From: Pandoraea pnomenusa
Lineage (GTDB): Bacteria > Pseudomonadota > Gammaproteobacteria > Burkholderiales > Burkholderiaceae
Assembly (NCBI RefSeq): GCF_000767615.3
Contig: NZ_CP009553.3
Span: 4,526,001 to 4,590,000 of the forward strand
Direction of reading: 5' to 3'
Length of the DNA stretch: 64,000 nt
Shown: positions 19,477 to 27,526 of the stretch, one piece after another
Layout: every line of letters begins with the position of its first letter
How positions within the stretch are numbered: the first letter of the stretch is position 1
Position numbers and translations under genes: made by a program
The notes under the pieces: model-generated
What the model was told of the DNA's origin: nothing
Database searches by the model: none
What the model saw: the letters and a program-made list of their open reading frames with translations, nothing else

Positions 19477-20216
19477 TATTTGCCCCCGATGTAGCCCGGC
19501 AGGCGGGTCTTGGCTTCGATGAAGCGCATGAGCACCAGCACCGCGATATTGATGATCATGTACGCGATCGTCACGGCGATGAACGATTCGTAGCTATGTG
19601 CCGTGTAGTCGATGAGCTGCTTGCCCTGACCGGTCAGTTCGAGCAGGTTCACCGTGGAGATCACGGCCGAGTTCTTGAAGATGTTGACGAATTCCGAAGT
19701 GATCGGCGGGATCACCACGCGAAAGGCCACCGGCAGCAGCACGAAGCGATACGTCTGCGGCAGCGTGAGGCCCATGGCCAGCCCGGCGTTCTTCTGGCCC
19801 TTGGGCAGCGAATTGATACCGGAGCGCACCTGCTCGCACACGCGGGCGGCCGTGAACAGGCCCAGGCCGATCACACCGGTGAGCAGCGAGACATTCGCCG
19901 GATTGAGCGAGAACAGCCACTGGCGAACCCCTTCCGGCAGGAAGTCAGGCGCGACGTAATACCAGAAGAACAACTGCACCAGCAGCGGGATGTTACGGAA
20001 CAACTCGACGTATGCCGTCGCGAAGCCGGAAATCCATTTGTTTGGGATGGTGCGCATGACGCCGAGCACGGAGCCGACGATGAGCGCGATGATCCAGCCG
20101 CCGAGGCCCACCTCGAGCGTGAGCTTGAGGCCCGAGAGCAGCCACCCGAAGTAGGTGGTGTCCTCACCGGTCGCCACCGGCTGGAAGAAAAAACTGAAAT
20201 CGAGACCGAGAGCCAT
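19476..20216 (-). CDS. gltJ: Glutamate/aspartate ABC transporter permease GltJ
   Basis: This is a 246-residue inner-membrane permease. It opens with a short aromatic segment (FSFFFQPV), then has several membrane helices and the EAA-type loop [20 protein letters not shown]. It is the first of the three distal transporter genes. It begins 118 bases downstream of gltI, and a strong hairpin with a T run in that gap should lower its expression compared with the binding protein. Confidence 0.95.
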   Translation of the reverse strand: MALGLDFSFFFQPVATGEDTTYFGWLLSGLKLTLEVGLGGWIIALIVGSVLGVMRTIPNKWISGFATAYVELFRNIPLLVQLFFWYYVAPDFLPEGVRQWLFSLNPANVSLLTGVIGLGLFTAARVCEQVRSGINSLPKGQKNAGLAMGLTLPQTYRFVLLPVAFRVVIPPITSEFVNIFKNSAVISTVNLLELTGQGKQLIDYTAHSYESFIAVTIAYMIINIAVLVLMRFIEAKTRLPGYIGGK

Positions 20217-20242
20217 GATCTCCCCTCTTCTACTTGTCTTGC

Positions 20243-20278
20243 TTAAAAAGAAGCGGAAGGATTGACTCCTTCCGCTTC
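20243..20278 (-). terminator. Intra-operon terminator/attenuator between gltI and gltJ
   Basis: A perfect 12-bp stem (GAAGCGGAAGGA / TCCTTCCGCTTC, 5-base loop) is followed on the minus strand by TTTTT. It lies inside the operon, just after the binding-protein gene. Partial termination here is a common way to make more binding protein than permease. Confidence 0.8.
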
Positions 20279-20334
20279 AGCATTACGCAGATGCAGCGCT
20301 GTGAACGTTCAGCGAACGACCTGGCTGGTCCGGC

Positions 20335-21243
20335 TTACTTGGCGCCCTGAACGTCAGCATTGTCGTTCGGCGCCTTCCACAGGGCGGCCATCTCGGCCGA
20401 CGGCGGGAAGTCCATGTTCACGCCGTTGAGCGCCGGGATCGGCTTCTGGAACCACTTGGCGTAGTCCTTCTGGGCCTGGCCCGACTTCTGGTAGTCGGCG
20501 ACAGCCTTGTCCACCACCTTCTTGAAGGCCGGGTCGTCCTTGCGCATCATGCAGCCGTAGGCTTCGTACGATTGCGGCTTGCCGACGATGCTGTAGTCCT
20601 TGGCGTCCTTGAACTTGGCGCGCTCGCCCGCGAGCAGGGCGTCATCCATCATGAACGCGACGGCACGGCCCGAATGCAGCGTGATCGCCGCTTCGCCGTG
20701 GTCCTTCGCGCTGATGATGTTCATGCCCATGTTGTCTTTCTGGTTCATCTCGCGCAGCAGACGCTCGGAGGTCGTGCCCGCCGTGGTCACGACGTTCTTG
20801 CCCTTGAGGTCGGCGAAATCCTTCACGCCCGAGCTGTTCTTCGTCAGCAGGCGCGTGCCGATGATGAAGAACGTGTTCGAGAACGCGGCCTGCTTCTGGC
20901 GCTCGGCGTTGTTCGTGGTCGAACCGCACTCGAGATCGATCGTGCCGTTCTGAACCAGCGGAATGCGGTTCTGCGACGTGATCGGGGTCTGCTTGACGTC
21001 CAGCTTCGCCAGCTTCAGGTCCTTCTTGACTTCGGCCACGATGGCCATCGCCACGTCGTTGGCATAGCCCACGACATTGTGCTGGTTGTCATAGAACGAG
21101 AACGGAATGGACGACTCGCGGTTTCCCAGCGAGATGATGCCCGTGTCCTTGATTTTCTTGAGGGTACCGCTTTCCTGAGCTTGGGCGGCGCCCGCCATCA
21201 GGCCCACACAGCACATCGCCAATGCAATTTTCGAGAGGGTCAT
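20335..21243 (-). CDS. gltI: Glutamate/aspartate ABC transporter substrate-binding protein
   Basis: The 302-residue periplasmic binding protein has a clear signal peptide (MTLSKIALAM..., cleavage after AQA near residue 22) and the SBP_bac_3 fold: ISLGNRESSIPFSFYD, VVGYANDVAMAI, and DLKGKNVVTTAGTTSERLL. It captures glutamate/aspartate-type amino acids for GltJKL. I use the ATG at 21243, which follows GGAGACCAAGGA; the longer frame to 21264 adds residues ahead of the signal. A sigma-54-like promoter and two palindromes lie upstream. Confidence 0.95.
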   Translation of the reverse strand: MTLSKIALAMCCVGLMAGAAQAQESGTLKKIKDTGIISLGNRESSIPFSFYDNQHNVVGYANDVAMAIVAEVKKDLKLAKLDVKQTPITSQNRIPLVQNGTIDLECGSTTNNAERQKQAAFSNTFFIIGTRLLTKNSSGVKDFADLKGKNVVTTAGTTSERLLREMNQKDNMGMNIISAKDHGEAAITLHSGRAVAFMMDDALLAGERAKFKDAKDYSIVGKPQSYEAYGCMMRKDDPAFKKVVDKAVADYQKSGQAQKDYAKWFQKPIPALNGVNMDFPPSAEMAALWKAPNDNADVQGAK

Positions 21244-21278
21244 TCCTTGGTCTCCTTGGCACAAAACGAATGCATTTT

Positions 21279-21294
21279 AGCACTGCCTTTGCCC
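21279..21294 (-). promoter_or_regulatory. Sigma-54-like promoter of gltI
   Basis: On the minus strand GGGCAAAGGCAGTGCT keeps the GG and GC pair with the 10-base spacing of -24/-12 elements and most of the TGGCAC-N5-TTGC pattern. Start would be about 26 bases before the ATG. An overlapping TAAAAT could be a sigma-70 -10 instead. Confidence 0.4.
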
Positions 21295-21306
21295 ATTTTA
21301 TTATTC

Positions 21307-21359
21307 CCGAATGTCCGGAACGCACGTCTTTTTTGACGCAATTCGCCCCGAACATTCGG
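21307..21359. promoter_or_regulatory. Paired palindromes upstream of gltI
   Basis: CCGAATGTCCGG (21307-21318) and CCGAACATTCGG (21348-21359) are near-identical 12-base dyads with centres 41 bases apart, close to four helical turns. They lie about 40 and 80 bases upstream of the predicted gltI start and look like binding sites for a dimeric activator. Confidence 0.45.
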
Positions 21360-21363
21360 TTTT

Positions 21364-21379
21364 TACGCATTAATGCGTA
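21364..21379. promoter_or_regulatory. 16-base perfect palindrome between gdhA and gltI
   Basis: TACGCATTAATGCGTA is a perfect 16-base palindrome, 29 bases after the gdhA stop and about 95 bases upstream of the predicted gltI start. It is a candidate operator; no regulator is assigned. Confidence 0.35.
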
Positions 21380-21408
21380 TTACTACTTAGTTGGGCGGCA
21401 CTGCCTGA

Positions 21409-22695
21409 TCAGGGGTACAGACCGCGCATCTCACGGGCTTGCAGAATGCGGGTACACGCGACGATGAAGGCCGCCGTGCGCAGCGACACCTTGTGCTCCT
21501 GCGCCACGTGCCACACGCCGTCGAAGGCTTCACGCATGATGCGCTCCAGGCGGTGATTGATCTCTTCCTCGGTCCAGAAGAAGCTCGAGAAATCCTGCAC
21601 CCATTCGAAATACGAGACGGTCACGCCACCGGCGTTGGCCACCACGTCGGGCACCACGAGGATGTTCTTGCTGCGCAGGATGTCGTCGGCGGCGGTCGTC
21701 GTCGGACCGTTGGCGCCCTCGACCACGACCTTGGCGCGGATCTTGTCGGCGTTCTTCTCGGTGATCTGGTTTTCCAGGGCTGCCGGGACCAGGAATTCGC
21801 AGTCCAGCGACCAGAATTCGTCGTCCTGGATCGTCTCGGCTGCCGGGAAACCGCCCACGCCGCCGGTCTCGGCCACGTGCTTGAGCAGGTTCGGCACATC
21901 GAGGCCGTCGGACTTGAAAATGGTGCCGGTATGATCCTGCACGCCGATGACATGCGCGCCGGCCTCATGGAACAGACGCGCGGCGATTCCGCCCACGTTG
22001 CCGAAGCCCTGCACGATCACGCGCGCGCCGCGCACGTCCATGCCCAGGCGGCGGGCCGCTTCGCAGCTCACCACGAACACGCCGCGGCCGGTCGCTTCGC
22101 GACGGCCGAGCGAGCCGCCCAGCGAGATCGGCTTGCCGGTCACCACGCCGGTGGCGGTGGAACCCTCGTTCATCGAGTAGGTGTCCATCATCCACGCCAT
22201 GATCTGCTCATTCGTGTTGACGTCCGGCGCCGGAATGTCCTTCGTCGGCCCGATGATGATGTTGATCTCGCTGGTGTAACGGCGCGTGAGGCGCTCCAGC
22301 TCGCCACGCGAGAGCTTGCGCGGATCGACGCGGATACCCCCCTTGGCGCCGCCGTACGGCACGTTCACCGCGGCGTTCTTGACCGACATCCAGGCCGACA
22401 GGGCCATGACTTCGGACAGGGTCACGTCCTGGTGGAAACGCACACCGCCCTTGCCGGGGCCGCGCGACGTGTTGTGCTGGACACGATAGCCCTCGAAATG
22501 GGCGATGGTGCCGTTGTCGAGTTCGATCGGGCAGTCGACGATCAGAATCCGCTTCGGGCGCTTGAGGGTTTCGACCCAGCGCGAGAGCGTGCCCAGATAG
22601 GGCGTGACGCGATCGACCTGTTGGAGATAGTTACCCCACGGACCGAGGTGCTCGGCGTCGAGGTAAGAGGGCAAGGCATGTGACGTTTGAGACAT
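21409..22695 (-). CDS. gdhA: Glutamate dehydrogenase (Glu/Leu/Phe/Val dehydrogenase family)
   Basis: The enzyme interconverts glutamate and 2-oxoglutarate plus ammonia. The 428-residue product has the substrate-binding GGVRFHQDV and the catalytic-lysine segment PYGGAKGGI, then the Rossmann domain with VQGFGNVGG and the EGANGPTT block. The length and sequence type suggest a hexameric NAD-type enzyme (RocG/GudB-like), more likely catabolic. I start at the ATG at 22695; the frame extends 13 non-family codons upstream. It is followed by gltI and preceded by a LysR gene. A good promoter and a LysR box lie before it. Confidence 0.95.
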   Translation of the reverse strand: MSQTSHALPSYLDAEHLGPWGNYLQQVDRVTPYLGTLSRWVETLKRPKRILIVDCPIELDNGTIAHFEGYRVQHNTSRGPGKGGVRFHQDVTLSEVMALSAWMSVKNAAVNVPYGGAKGGIRVDPRKLSRGELERLTRRYTSEINIIIGPTKDIPAPDVNTNEQIMAWMMDTYSMNEGSTATGVVTGKPISLGGSLGRREATGRGVFVVSCEAARRLGMDVRGARVIVQGFGNVGGIAARLFHEAGAHVIGVQDHTGTIFKSDGLDVPNLLKHVAETGGVGGFPAAETIQDDEFWSLDCEFLVPAALENQITEKNADKIRAKVVVEGANGPTTTAADDILRSKNILVVPDVVANAGGVTVSYFEWVQDFSSFFWTEEEINHRLERIMREAFDGVWHVAQEHKVSLRTAAFIVACTRILQAREMRGLYP

Positions 22696-22763
22696 CTTTG
22701 GATTCTCCGGCTTCAATCGGCGCCGCACGCACATACCGTGCTTGCGACACGAATGGCTCGCAC

Positions 22764-22792
22764 TTTACAAAGAACCGCAGAGAACAATCCAA
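22764..22792 (-). promoter_or_regulatory. Promoter of gdhA
   Basis: On the minus strand TTGGAT (22787-22792), exactly 17 bases, then TGTAAA (22764-22769). Start is predicted near 22757, about 62 bases before the ATG. Confidence 0.6.
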
Positions 22793-22810
22793 TGCCGAAT
22801 AAACATGCAT

Positions 22811-22829
22811 CTATGCAAATCGTGCATAG
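22811..22829. promoter_or_regulatory. LysR-type operator upstream of gdhA
   Basis: CTATGCA-AATCG-TGCATAG is a perfect 7-bp inverted repeat with a T-N11-A core, the general LysR box. Its centre lies about 63 bases upstream of the predicted gdhA start, the usual activator position. The regulator is likely the LysR gene that ends 32 bases away. Confidence 0.65.
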
Positions 22830-22860
22830 TTTTGTCATCCACCCGGCCGGGCGGTGACGT

Positions 22861-23817
22861 CTACCCCTTGCACTGATCGCGCACCGCCTGCCAGAACGCC
22901 TCGACGGCATCACGCTTGGCCCGCTCGCGACGGTTGCCGGCATCCGCATGGGCGAGCCGGTCGCGGTAAAGCCGGATTTCCATGTCCAGGTGCCACGGGG
23001 CGGCCGCCTTGCCCGGCGGCGCGAGATCGATGAGTTCGCCGCGCGCCACGGAGTCGACCACGGCGCTCTCCGGCAGAAACGCCACGCCGTGCCCCGCGAG
23101 CACCATCGCCTTGAGCGCTTCGGCCATGTCCGTCTCGTAGACCTTGTCCAGATGCAGCCCGCTCGACGTGTCGCCCGCCAGCAGATCGGCCATGCGCCCG
23201 AGATAGGCGTTCGACGTGTAGGCCAGGTAGGGCACCTGCACCTCGCGCGTGCCGGGCAGCCTGAAGCGGGCGCGCTTTTGCGGCGTGGGCGCGCTGTAGG
23301 GGCTGAAGCGCTCGCTGCCCAGCACGATCATCTCGTAGCGCGCCGCGTCGAGTTGCAGCGGCTGGCTCGGATGGTAGTAGCACATCAGGAGATCGCAGCC
23401 ACCGTCGGTGAGCGACATGGCCGCATCGTGGACATTGAGGGCGCGCAAGCGGCTGCGCAGCAGGCCGAGCCGCTTTTCCAGCGTCTTGAGCCAACGCGGG
23501 AAGAATGTCATCGACAGCGTGTGCGGCACGGCGAAATCGAGCACCGAGTGATCGGCGGAGCGCTGCTCACGCAGCAGCGCCCGCGCCTCCTGTGCCTGGG
23601 AGAGCAACGCCAGCGCCTGCTCGTAGAAGACTTCGCCGGCGGGGGTGAGCCGCGTGGGATAGCTCGAACGGTCGATCAGTTCGCTGCCGAGCCACGCTTC
23701 GAGCGACTGGATGCGACGCGAAAACGCCGGCTGCGTCACGTGACGCAACTCGGCCGAACGGCTGAAACTGTTCGTCTTGGCGAGCGACACGAAGTCCTCG
23801 AGCCATTTGATTTCCAT
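22861..23817 (-). CDS. LysR-family transcriptional regulator (HypT-like)
   Basis: The 318-residue protein has a winged helix-turn-helix in the first 60 residues (SRSAELRHVTQPAFSRRIQ recognition region) and a LysR substrate domain. The C-terminal segments YLAYTSNAYLGRM and GHGVAFLPESAV resemble the hypochlorite-responsive regulator HypT, so a redox signal is possible, but the family label alone does not prove it. It lies 165 bases upstream of gdhA on the same strand. A perfect LysR box sits in that gap at the right distance from a gdhA promoter. It probably controls gdhA. Confidence 0.88.
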   Translation of the reverse strand: MEIKWLEDFVSLAKTNSFSRSAELRHVTQPAFSRRIQSLEAWLGSELIDRSSYPTRLTPAGEVFYEQALALLSQAQEARALLREQRSADHSVLDFAVPHTLSMTFFPRWLKTLEKRLGLLRSRLRALNVHDAAMSLTDGGCDLLMCYYHPSQPLQLDAARYEMIVLGSERFSPYSAPTPQKRARFRLPGTREVQVPYLAYTSNAYLGRMADLLAGDTSSGLHLDKVYETDMAEALKAMVLAGHGVAFLPESAVVDSVARGELIDLAPPGKAAAPWHLDMEIRLYRDRLAHADAGNRRERAKRDAVEAFWQAVRDQCKG

Positions 23818-23957
23818 GCGGCGCTCCCGCGGCTGCCATCCCAGCGCGCTAGTCTACTCAATCGTTCGCCTGGCGCACAGGGCCGGGCGTGGGCGGCCGC
23901 GCCCCCTGCGTCCCCCCGCCTCCGCCCGGCAACGACATCCGCCCCGAGCGAGTCGAC

Positions 23958-25862
23958 CTACGACACGACCGTAGCGAAGTGAGACGCCTCGGCATCCCCC
24001 TCGTCACCGCGCCGTTGCTGCTGCAACGCCCACATTTGCGCGTAGAGGCCCTCGGCGCGCAGCAGTTCGTCGTGCGTGCCGCGCTCCACGATGCGTCCCT
24101 TGTCGAGCACGATGATTTGCGCGGCGTGCACGACTGTCGAGAGTCGGTGGGCGATCACGAGCGTGGTGCGCGAGCGCGCGATATTGCGCAGCTCGGACTG
24201 GATCGCCTGCTCGGAGCGTGAGTCCAGCGCCGACGTCGCCTCGTCGAAAATCAGGATGTGCGGATTCTTGAGGATGGTCCGCGCGATCGCCACGCGCTGC
24301 TTTTCCCCGCCGGAGAGCTTCAGGCCGCGCTCGCCGACCATCGACTCGTAACCGGCGGGCAGGCTTTCAATGAAATCGTGAATGTGCGCGGCGCGCGCGG
24401 CCGCGATCACCTGCTCGCGCGATGCGGACGGATTGCCGTACGCGATGTTGTAGTAAATGGTGTCGTTGAACAGCACCGTGTCCTGCGGCACGATGCCGAT
24501 CGCCGCGCGCAGCGAATCCTGCGTGACTTCGCGAATGTCCTGGCCGTCGATGGTGATGCGTCCGGCCGACGCGCCCGCAAAGCCGACGTCGTAGAAGCGG
24601 AACAGCAGGCGCGAGAGCGTCGATTTGCCCGAGCCGCTATGGCCGACGACTGCGGTGGTCGTGCCCGCCGCGATGCTGAAGTCCACGTCGTGAAGAATCT
24701 GGCGCGACGCTTCATAGCCGAAATTCACGTGCTCGAAACGCACCAGACCGCCCTGGCACACGAGCGGTTGGGCGCCGGGCGGATCGGCCACTTCGCGATT
24801 GACGTCGAGCAGCGTGAACATGCGATCCATGTCCGTCATCGCCTGCTTGAGTTCCCGGTAGATCACGCCGAGGAAATTCAGCGGAATGTAGAGCTGCAGC
24901 ATGAACGTGTTGACGAGCACCAGGTCGCCGAGCGTCATCGTGCCGTTCATCACGCCGCGCGTGGCATGCCAGAGGATCAGGATCAACCCGGTAGCGATGA
25001 TCACCTGCTGACCGAAGTTCAGCACCGAGAGCGAATTCTGCGACCGGATCGCCGCCGCGCGGTAGCGCCGGAGGTTCTCGTCGTAGCGCTGCGTCTCGAA
25101 CGCCTCGTTGCCGAAATACTTCACCGTCTCGTAGTTGATGAGCGAGTCGATCGCGCGCGCATTGGCTTTCGAGTCGAGCTCGTTCATCGTGCGGCGAAAG
25201 TGCGTACGCCACTCCGTCACCTTCACCGTGAAGACGATGTAGCAGGCGAGCGCGACGAGCGTGACGATGGCGTAGAACGCGTCGTAGCGCACGACAAAGA
25301 ACCCGAGCACGAGCGCCACCTCGATGAGCGTGGGCAGAATGCTGTAGAGCGAATACGAGATCATCGACTGGATGCCGCGCGTCCCCCGCTCGATGTCGCG
25401 GCTCATGCCGCCCGTCTGACGCTCCAGGTGAAAGCGCAACGACAACGCGTGAAGATGACGAAACACCCTGAGCGCGATCTGCCGCACGGCGCTTTCCGTG
25501 ACCTTGGAGAACAGGATTTCCCGAAGTTCGGTGAAAAGCGACGTGGACAGGCGTACCAGGCCGTAAGCGACCACGAGCAGTCCAAGCCCGCCCACCACGA
25601 TGAGACTGGGATCGTTCGCGGCGCGCGCGGTGCTCGACAGCGTGGCCACCGGGCCGAGCGCGTCGACGATGTGCTTCATGATGATCGGCACGCCGAGGTT
25701 CGCCACCTTGGCCAGGATCAGGCACGACAGGGCCAGGGTGACCCGTCCACGGAACTCGAGCAGGTAGGGCAACAGCGATTTGATCACCTGCCAGTCGCCG
25801 CGCGGCGACCGGGGCGCATTGGCAGCCGCCGGCGCGGGCTCGGCCGGAGTGAAACGTCTCAT
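23958..25862 (-). CDS. Atm1-type ABC exporter (fused permease-ATPase)
   Basis: The 634-residue protein joins six membrane helices (about residues 30-330) to an ATPase with Walker A GHSGSGKST, signature LSGGEKQR and Walker B ILIFDEATSALD. The membrane part has the Atm1/ABCB7 features KVTESAVRQI, HLERQTGGMSRDIERGTRG and NYETVKYFGNE. Atm1-type exporters move glutathione-linked sulfur or metal compounds; the bacterial homologue of Novosphingobium confers metal tolerance. The actual cargo here is inference. It is divergent from the thioesterase gene and stands alone. Confidence 0.92.
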   Translation of the reverse strand: MRRFTPAEPAPAAANAPRSPRGDWQVIKSLLPYLLEFRGRVTLALSCLILAKVANLGVPIIMKHIVDALGPVATLSSTARAANDPSLIVVGGLGLLVVAYGLVRLSTSLFTELREILFSKVTESAVRQIALRVFRHLHALSLRFHLERQTGGMSRDIERGTRGIQSMISYSLYSILPTLIEVALVLGFFVVRYDAFYAIVTLVALACYIVFTVKVTEWRTHFRRTMNELDSKANARAIDSLINYETVKYFGNEAFETQRYDENLRRYRAAAIRSQNSLSVLNFGQQVIIATGLILILWHATRGVMNGTMTLGDLVLVNTFMLQLYIPLNFLGVIYRELKQAMTDMDRMFTLLDVNREVADPPGAQPLVCQGGLVRFEHVNFGYEASRQILHDVDFSIAAGTTTAVVGHSGSGKSTLSRLLFRFYDVGFAGASAGRITIDGQDIREVTQDSLRAAIGIVPQDTVLFNDTIYYNIAYGNPSASREQVIAAARAAHIHDFIESLPAGYESMVGERGLKLSGGEKQRVAIARTILKNPHILIFDEATSALDSRSEQAIQSELRNIARSRTTLVIAHRLSTVVHAAQIIVLDKGRIVERGTHDELLRAEGLYAQMWALQQQRRGDEGDAEASHFATVVS

Positions 25863-25993
25863 GATGGCGTGGGGCGGCGTCCGGCTCGCGCGAGGGCTTT
25901 CCGCTAGAATCGTTGATGACGTATTTTCGCAGAACCCGGCGTCTCATGCTGAGCCGACGCCGGGCAGCCTCACCGGCTCACGCAAGGAATCTC

Positions 25994-26413
25994 ATGAGTA
26001 CCCCGACCCCCGCCCTCACGGCCCTGCCCGACGAAAAAGAACTGGCCCTGCGCGTCATGCCGATGCCCGCCGACGCAAACGCCCATGGCGATGTGTTCGG
26101 CGGCTGGATCATGTCGCAGGTCGACATCGCCGGGTCGATCCCTGCCGCCCAGCGGGCCAATGGCCGCGTCGCGACGATTGCCGTCAACTCGTTCCTGTTC
26201 AAGGAACCCGTGTTCGTGGGCGACCTCCTCAGCTTTTACGCCACCATCGTGAAGACAGGCAACACATCGATCACCGTCTACGTCGAGGCCTACGCACAGC
26301 GCATGCGCCTGTCGCACGAGATCGTGAAAGTCACCGAGGCGATGGTCACGTACGTGGCAACCGACGAAGACCGCCGTCCCCGACAGTTGCCGAAGCTCGA
26401 CGCAGCGAGCTGA
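25994..26413 (+). CDS. Acyl-CoA thioesterase (YciA-like hot-dog fold)
   Basis: The 139-residue protein hydrolyses acyl-CoAs to free acid and CoA. The hot-dog signature is visible: ANAHGDVFGGWIMSQVDIAGS, with the catalytic-type aspartate, then VFVGDLLSFYATIVKTGNTSITVYVEA (given here as position range, about 72-98). I start at the ATG at 25994 (MSTPTPALT), which follows AAGGA; the frame goes back to 25913 without homology. A TAGAAT hexamer lies at 25905-25910. It is divergent from the Atm1 exporter and near the beta-oxidation cluster. Confidence 0.9.
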   Translation: MSTPTPALTALPDEKELALRVMPMPADANAHGDVFGGWIMSQVDIAGSIPAAQRANGRVATIAVNSFLFKEPVFVGDLLSFYATIVKTGNTSITVYVEAYAQRMRLSHEIVKVTEAMVTYVATDEDRRPRQLPKLDAAS

Positions 26414-26463
26414 GCGTCACGCCACATCGCGGGCCTCCGGCGGCCGGCGGTCGCCGCCGCCCC

Positions 26464-26508
26464 CAAAAAGAAACGCCGCACGCCCCGGGCAACGGGACGT
26501 GCGGCGTT
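26464..26508 (-). terminator. Terminator of the enoyl-CoA hydratase gene
   Basis: An 11-bp stem (AACGCCGCACG / CGTGCGGCGTT) with a 15-base loop is followed on the minus strand by TTTCTTTTTGGGG. Confidence 0.8.
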
Positions 26509-26545
26509 CGCACATTGCCGGGCGGGCGCCCCGGCAATGCGTGCC

Positions 26546-27313
26546 TTACGAAAACTGCGTGAAATCCGGTTTGCGCTTCTCGAAGAACGCGGTGAAGGCT
26601 TCGCGGGCTTCCGGCGACACCAGGCGCTTGCCGAACTCCAGGGCTTCTTCGCCGATGCGCTCCCTGACGTTGCGCGCGCTGTCGCCCTTCATCAGTTGCT
26701 TGGTTACACGCAGCGACCCCGCCGGCATGGCGGCCAGCTGCGCGGCGCGTCTGGCCGCGTATTCCGAGAGCTCCGCCACAGGCACGACACGATTGACGAA
26801 GCCCATCGCCACGGCCTCGTTCACGTCGAACGGCTCGCCGAAGAGCAATTTCTCCGCGGCGCGCTGATAACCCGCCACGCGCGGCAGCAACCAGCTCGAC
26901 GCCGCTTCCGGACACAGCGCCAGTTGCGAAAACGGCAACGAAAACCGCGCCGTCTCGGCCGCGTAGACCACGTCGCAGTGCAGAAGCATCGTCGTGCCCA
27001 CGCCCACGGCGTTGCCCGACACGGCGGCGACGATCGGCTTGGTGGCCTCGCTGATGGCGTACAGGAACCGAAAGACAGGGGCGTCGCCGTCCGTCGGGGG
27101 ATGCTTCAGGAAGTCCTCGAGATCGTTGCCCGCCGAGAAGGCTTCGGGGTGCCCCTGGATGAGGATCACGCGCAATGTCGGATCGGCTTCCGCCGCCAGG
27201 ATGCCCTCGGCCAGTTGGGCGTACATCGCGGCCGTGATCGCGTTCTTCTTGTGAGCGCGATTGAAGCTCAGCACCTGCACGGCGCCCTGACGCTGCACCA
27301 ATACGTCTTCCAT
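26546..27313 (-). CDS. Enoyl-CoA hydratase/isomerase family protein
   Basis: The 255-residue crotonase-fold protein hydrates enoyl-CoAs or does a related reaction. The oxyanion-hole segments are SAGNDLEDF near residue 65 and AVSGNAVGVGTTMLLHCD near 100, followed by SLPFSQLALCPEAAS. One of the usual hydratase glutamates is not obvious, so an isomerase or non-hydratase activity is possible. The ATG at 27313 follows AAGGAGA. A terminator-like hairpin separates it from the thiolase gene, so it may have its own promoter. Confidence 0.88.
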   Translation of the reverse strand: MEDVLVQRQGAVQVLSFNRAHKKNAITAAMYAQLAEGILAAEADPTLRVILIQGHPEAFSAGNDLEDFLKHPPTDGDAPVFRFLYAISEATKPIVAAVSGNAVGVGTTMLLHCDVVYAAETARFSLPFSQLALCPEAASSWLLPRVAGYQRAAEKLLFGEPFDVNEAVAMGFVNRVVPVAELSEYAARRAAQLAAMPAGSLRVTKQLMKGDSARNVRERIGEEALEFGKRLVSPEAREAFTAFFEKRKPDFTQFS

Positions 27314-27385
27314 CTCGTCTGTCTCCTTGCGTTGCAAGCGCCCGGGCCGGAGCACCGGGGGCATCGTCCCCTGCCCCGCCGTCGT

Positions 27386-27432
27386 CAAAAACGCCGGGGT
27401 GCGGCCGCGCTCCCGCGAACCCGCACCCCGGC
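27386..27432 (-). terminator. Terminator downstream of the thiolase gene
   Basis: An 11-bp GC-rich stem (GCCGGGGTGCG / CGCACCCCGGC, 18-base loop) is followed on the minus strand by GTTTTTG. It lies between the thiolase stop and the enoyl-CoA hydratase gene, so it probably ends the acyl-CoA dehydrogenase-fadN-thiolase unit. Confidence 0.7.
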
Positions 27433-27526
27433 GCCACGAGCCGACGTCGATCCGGCGAGGCGTCTTGCCGGCGACCTTGCGATCACCTGCGACGGACTCG
27501 CCGCGCGCGAGCGGCGGCCCACCCGA

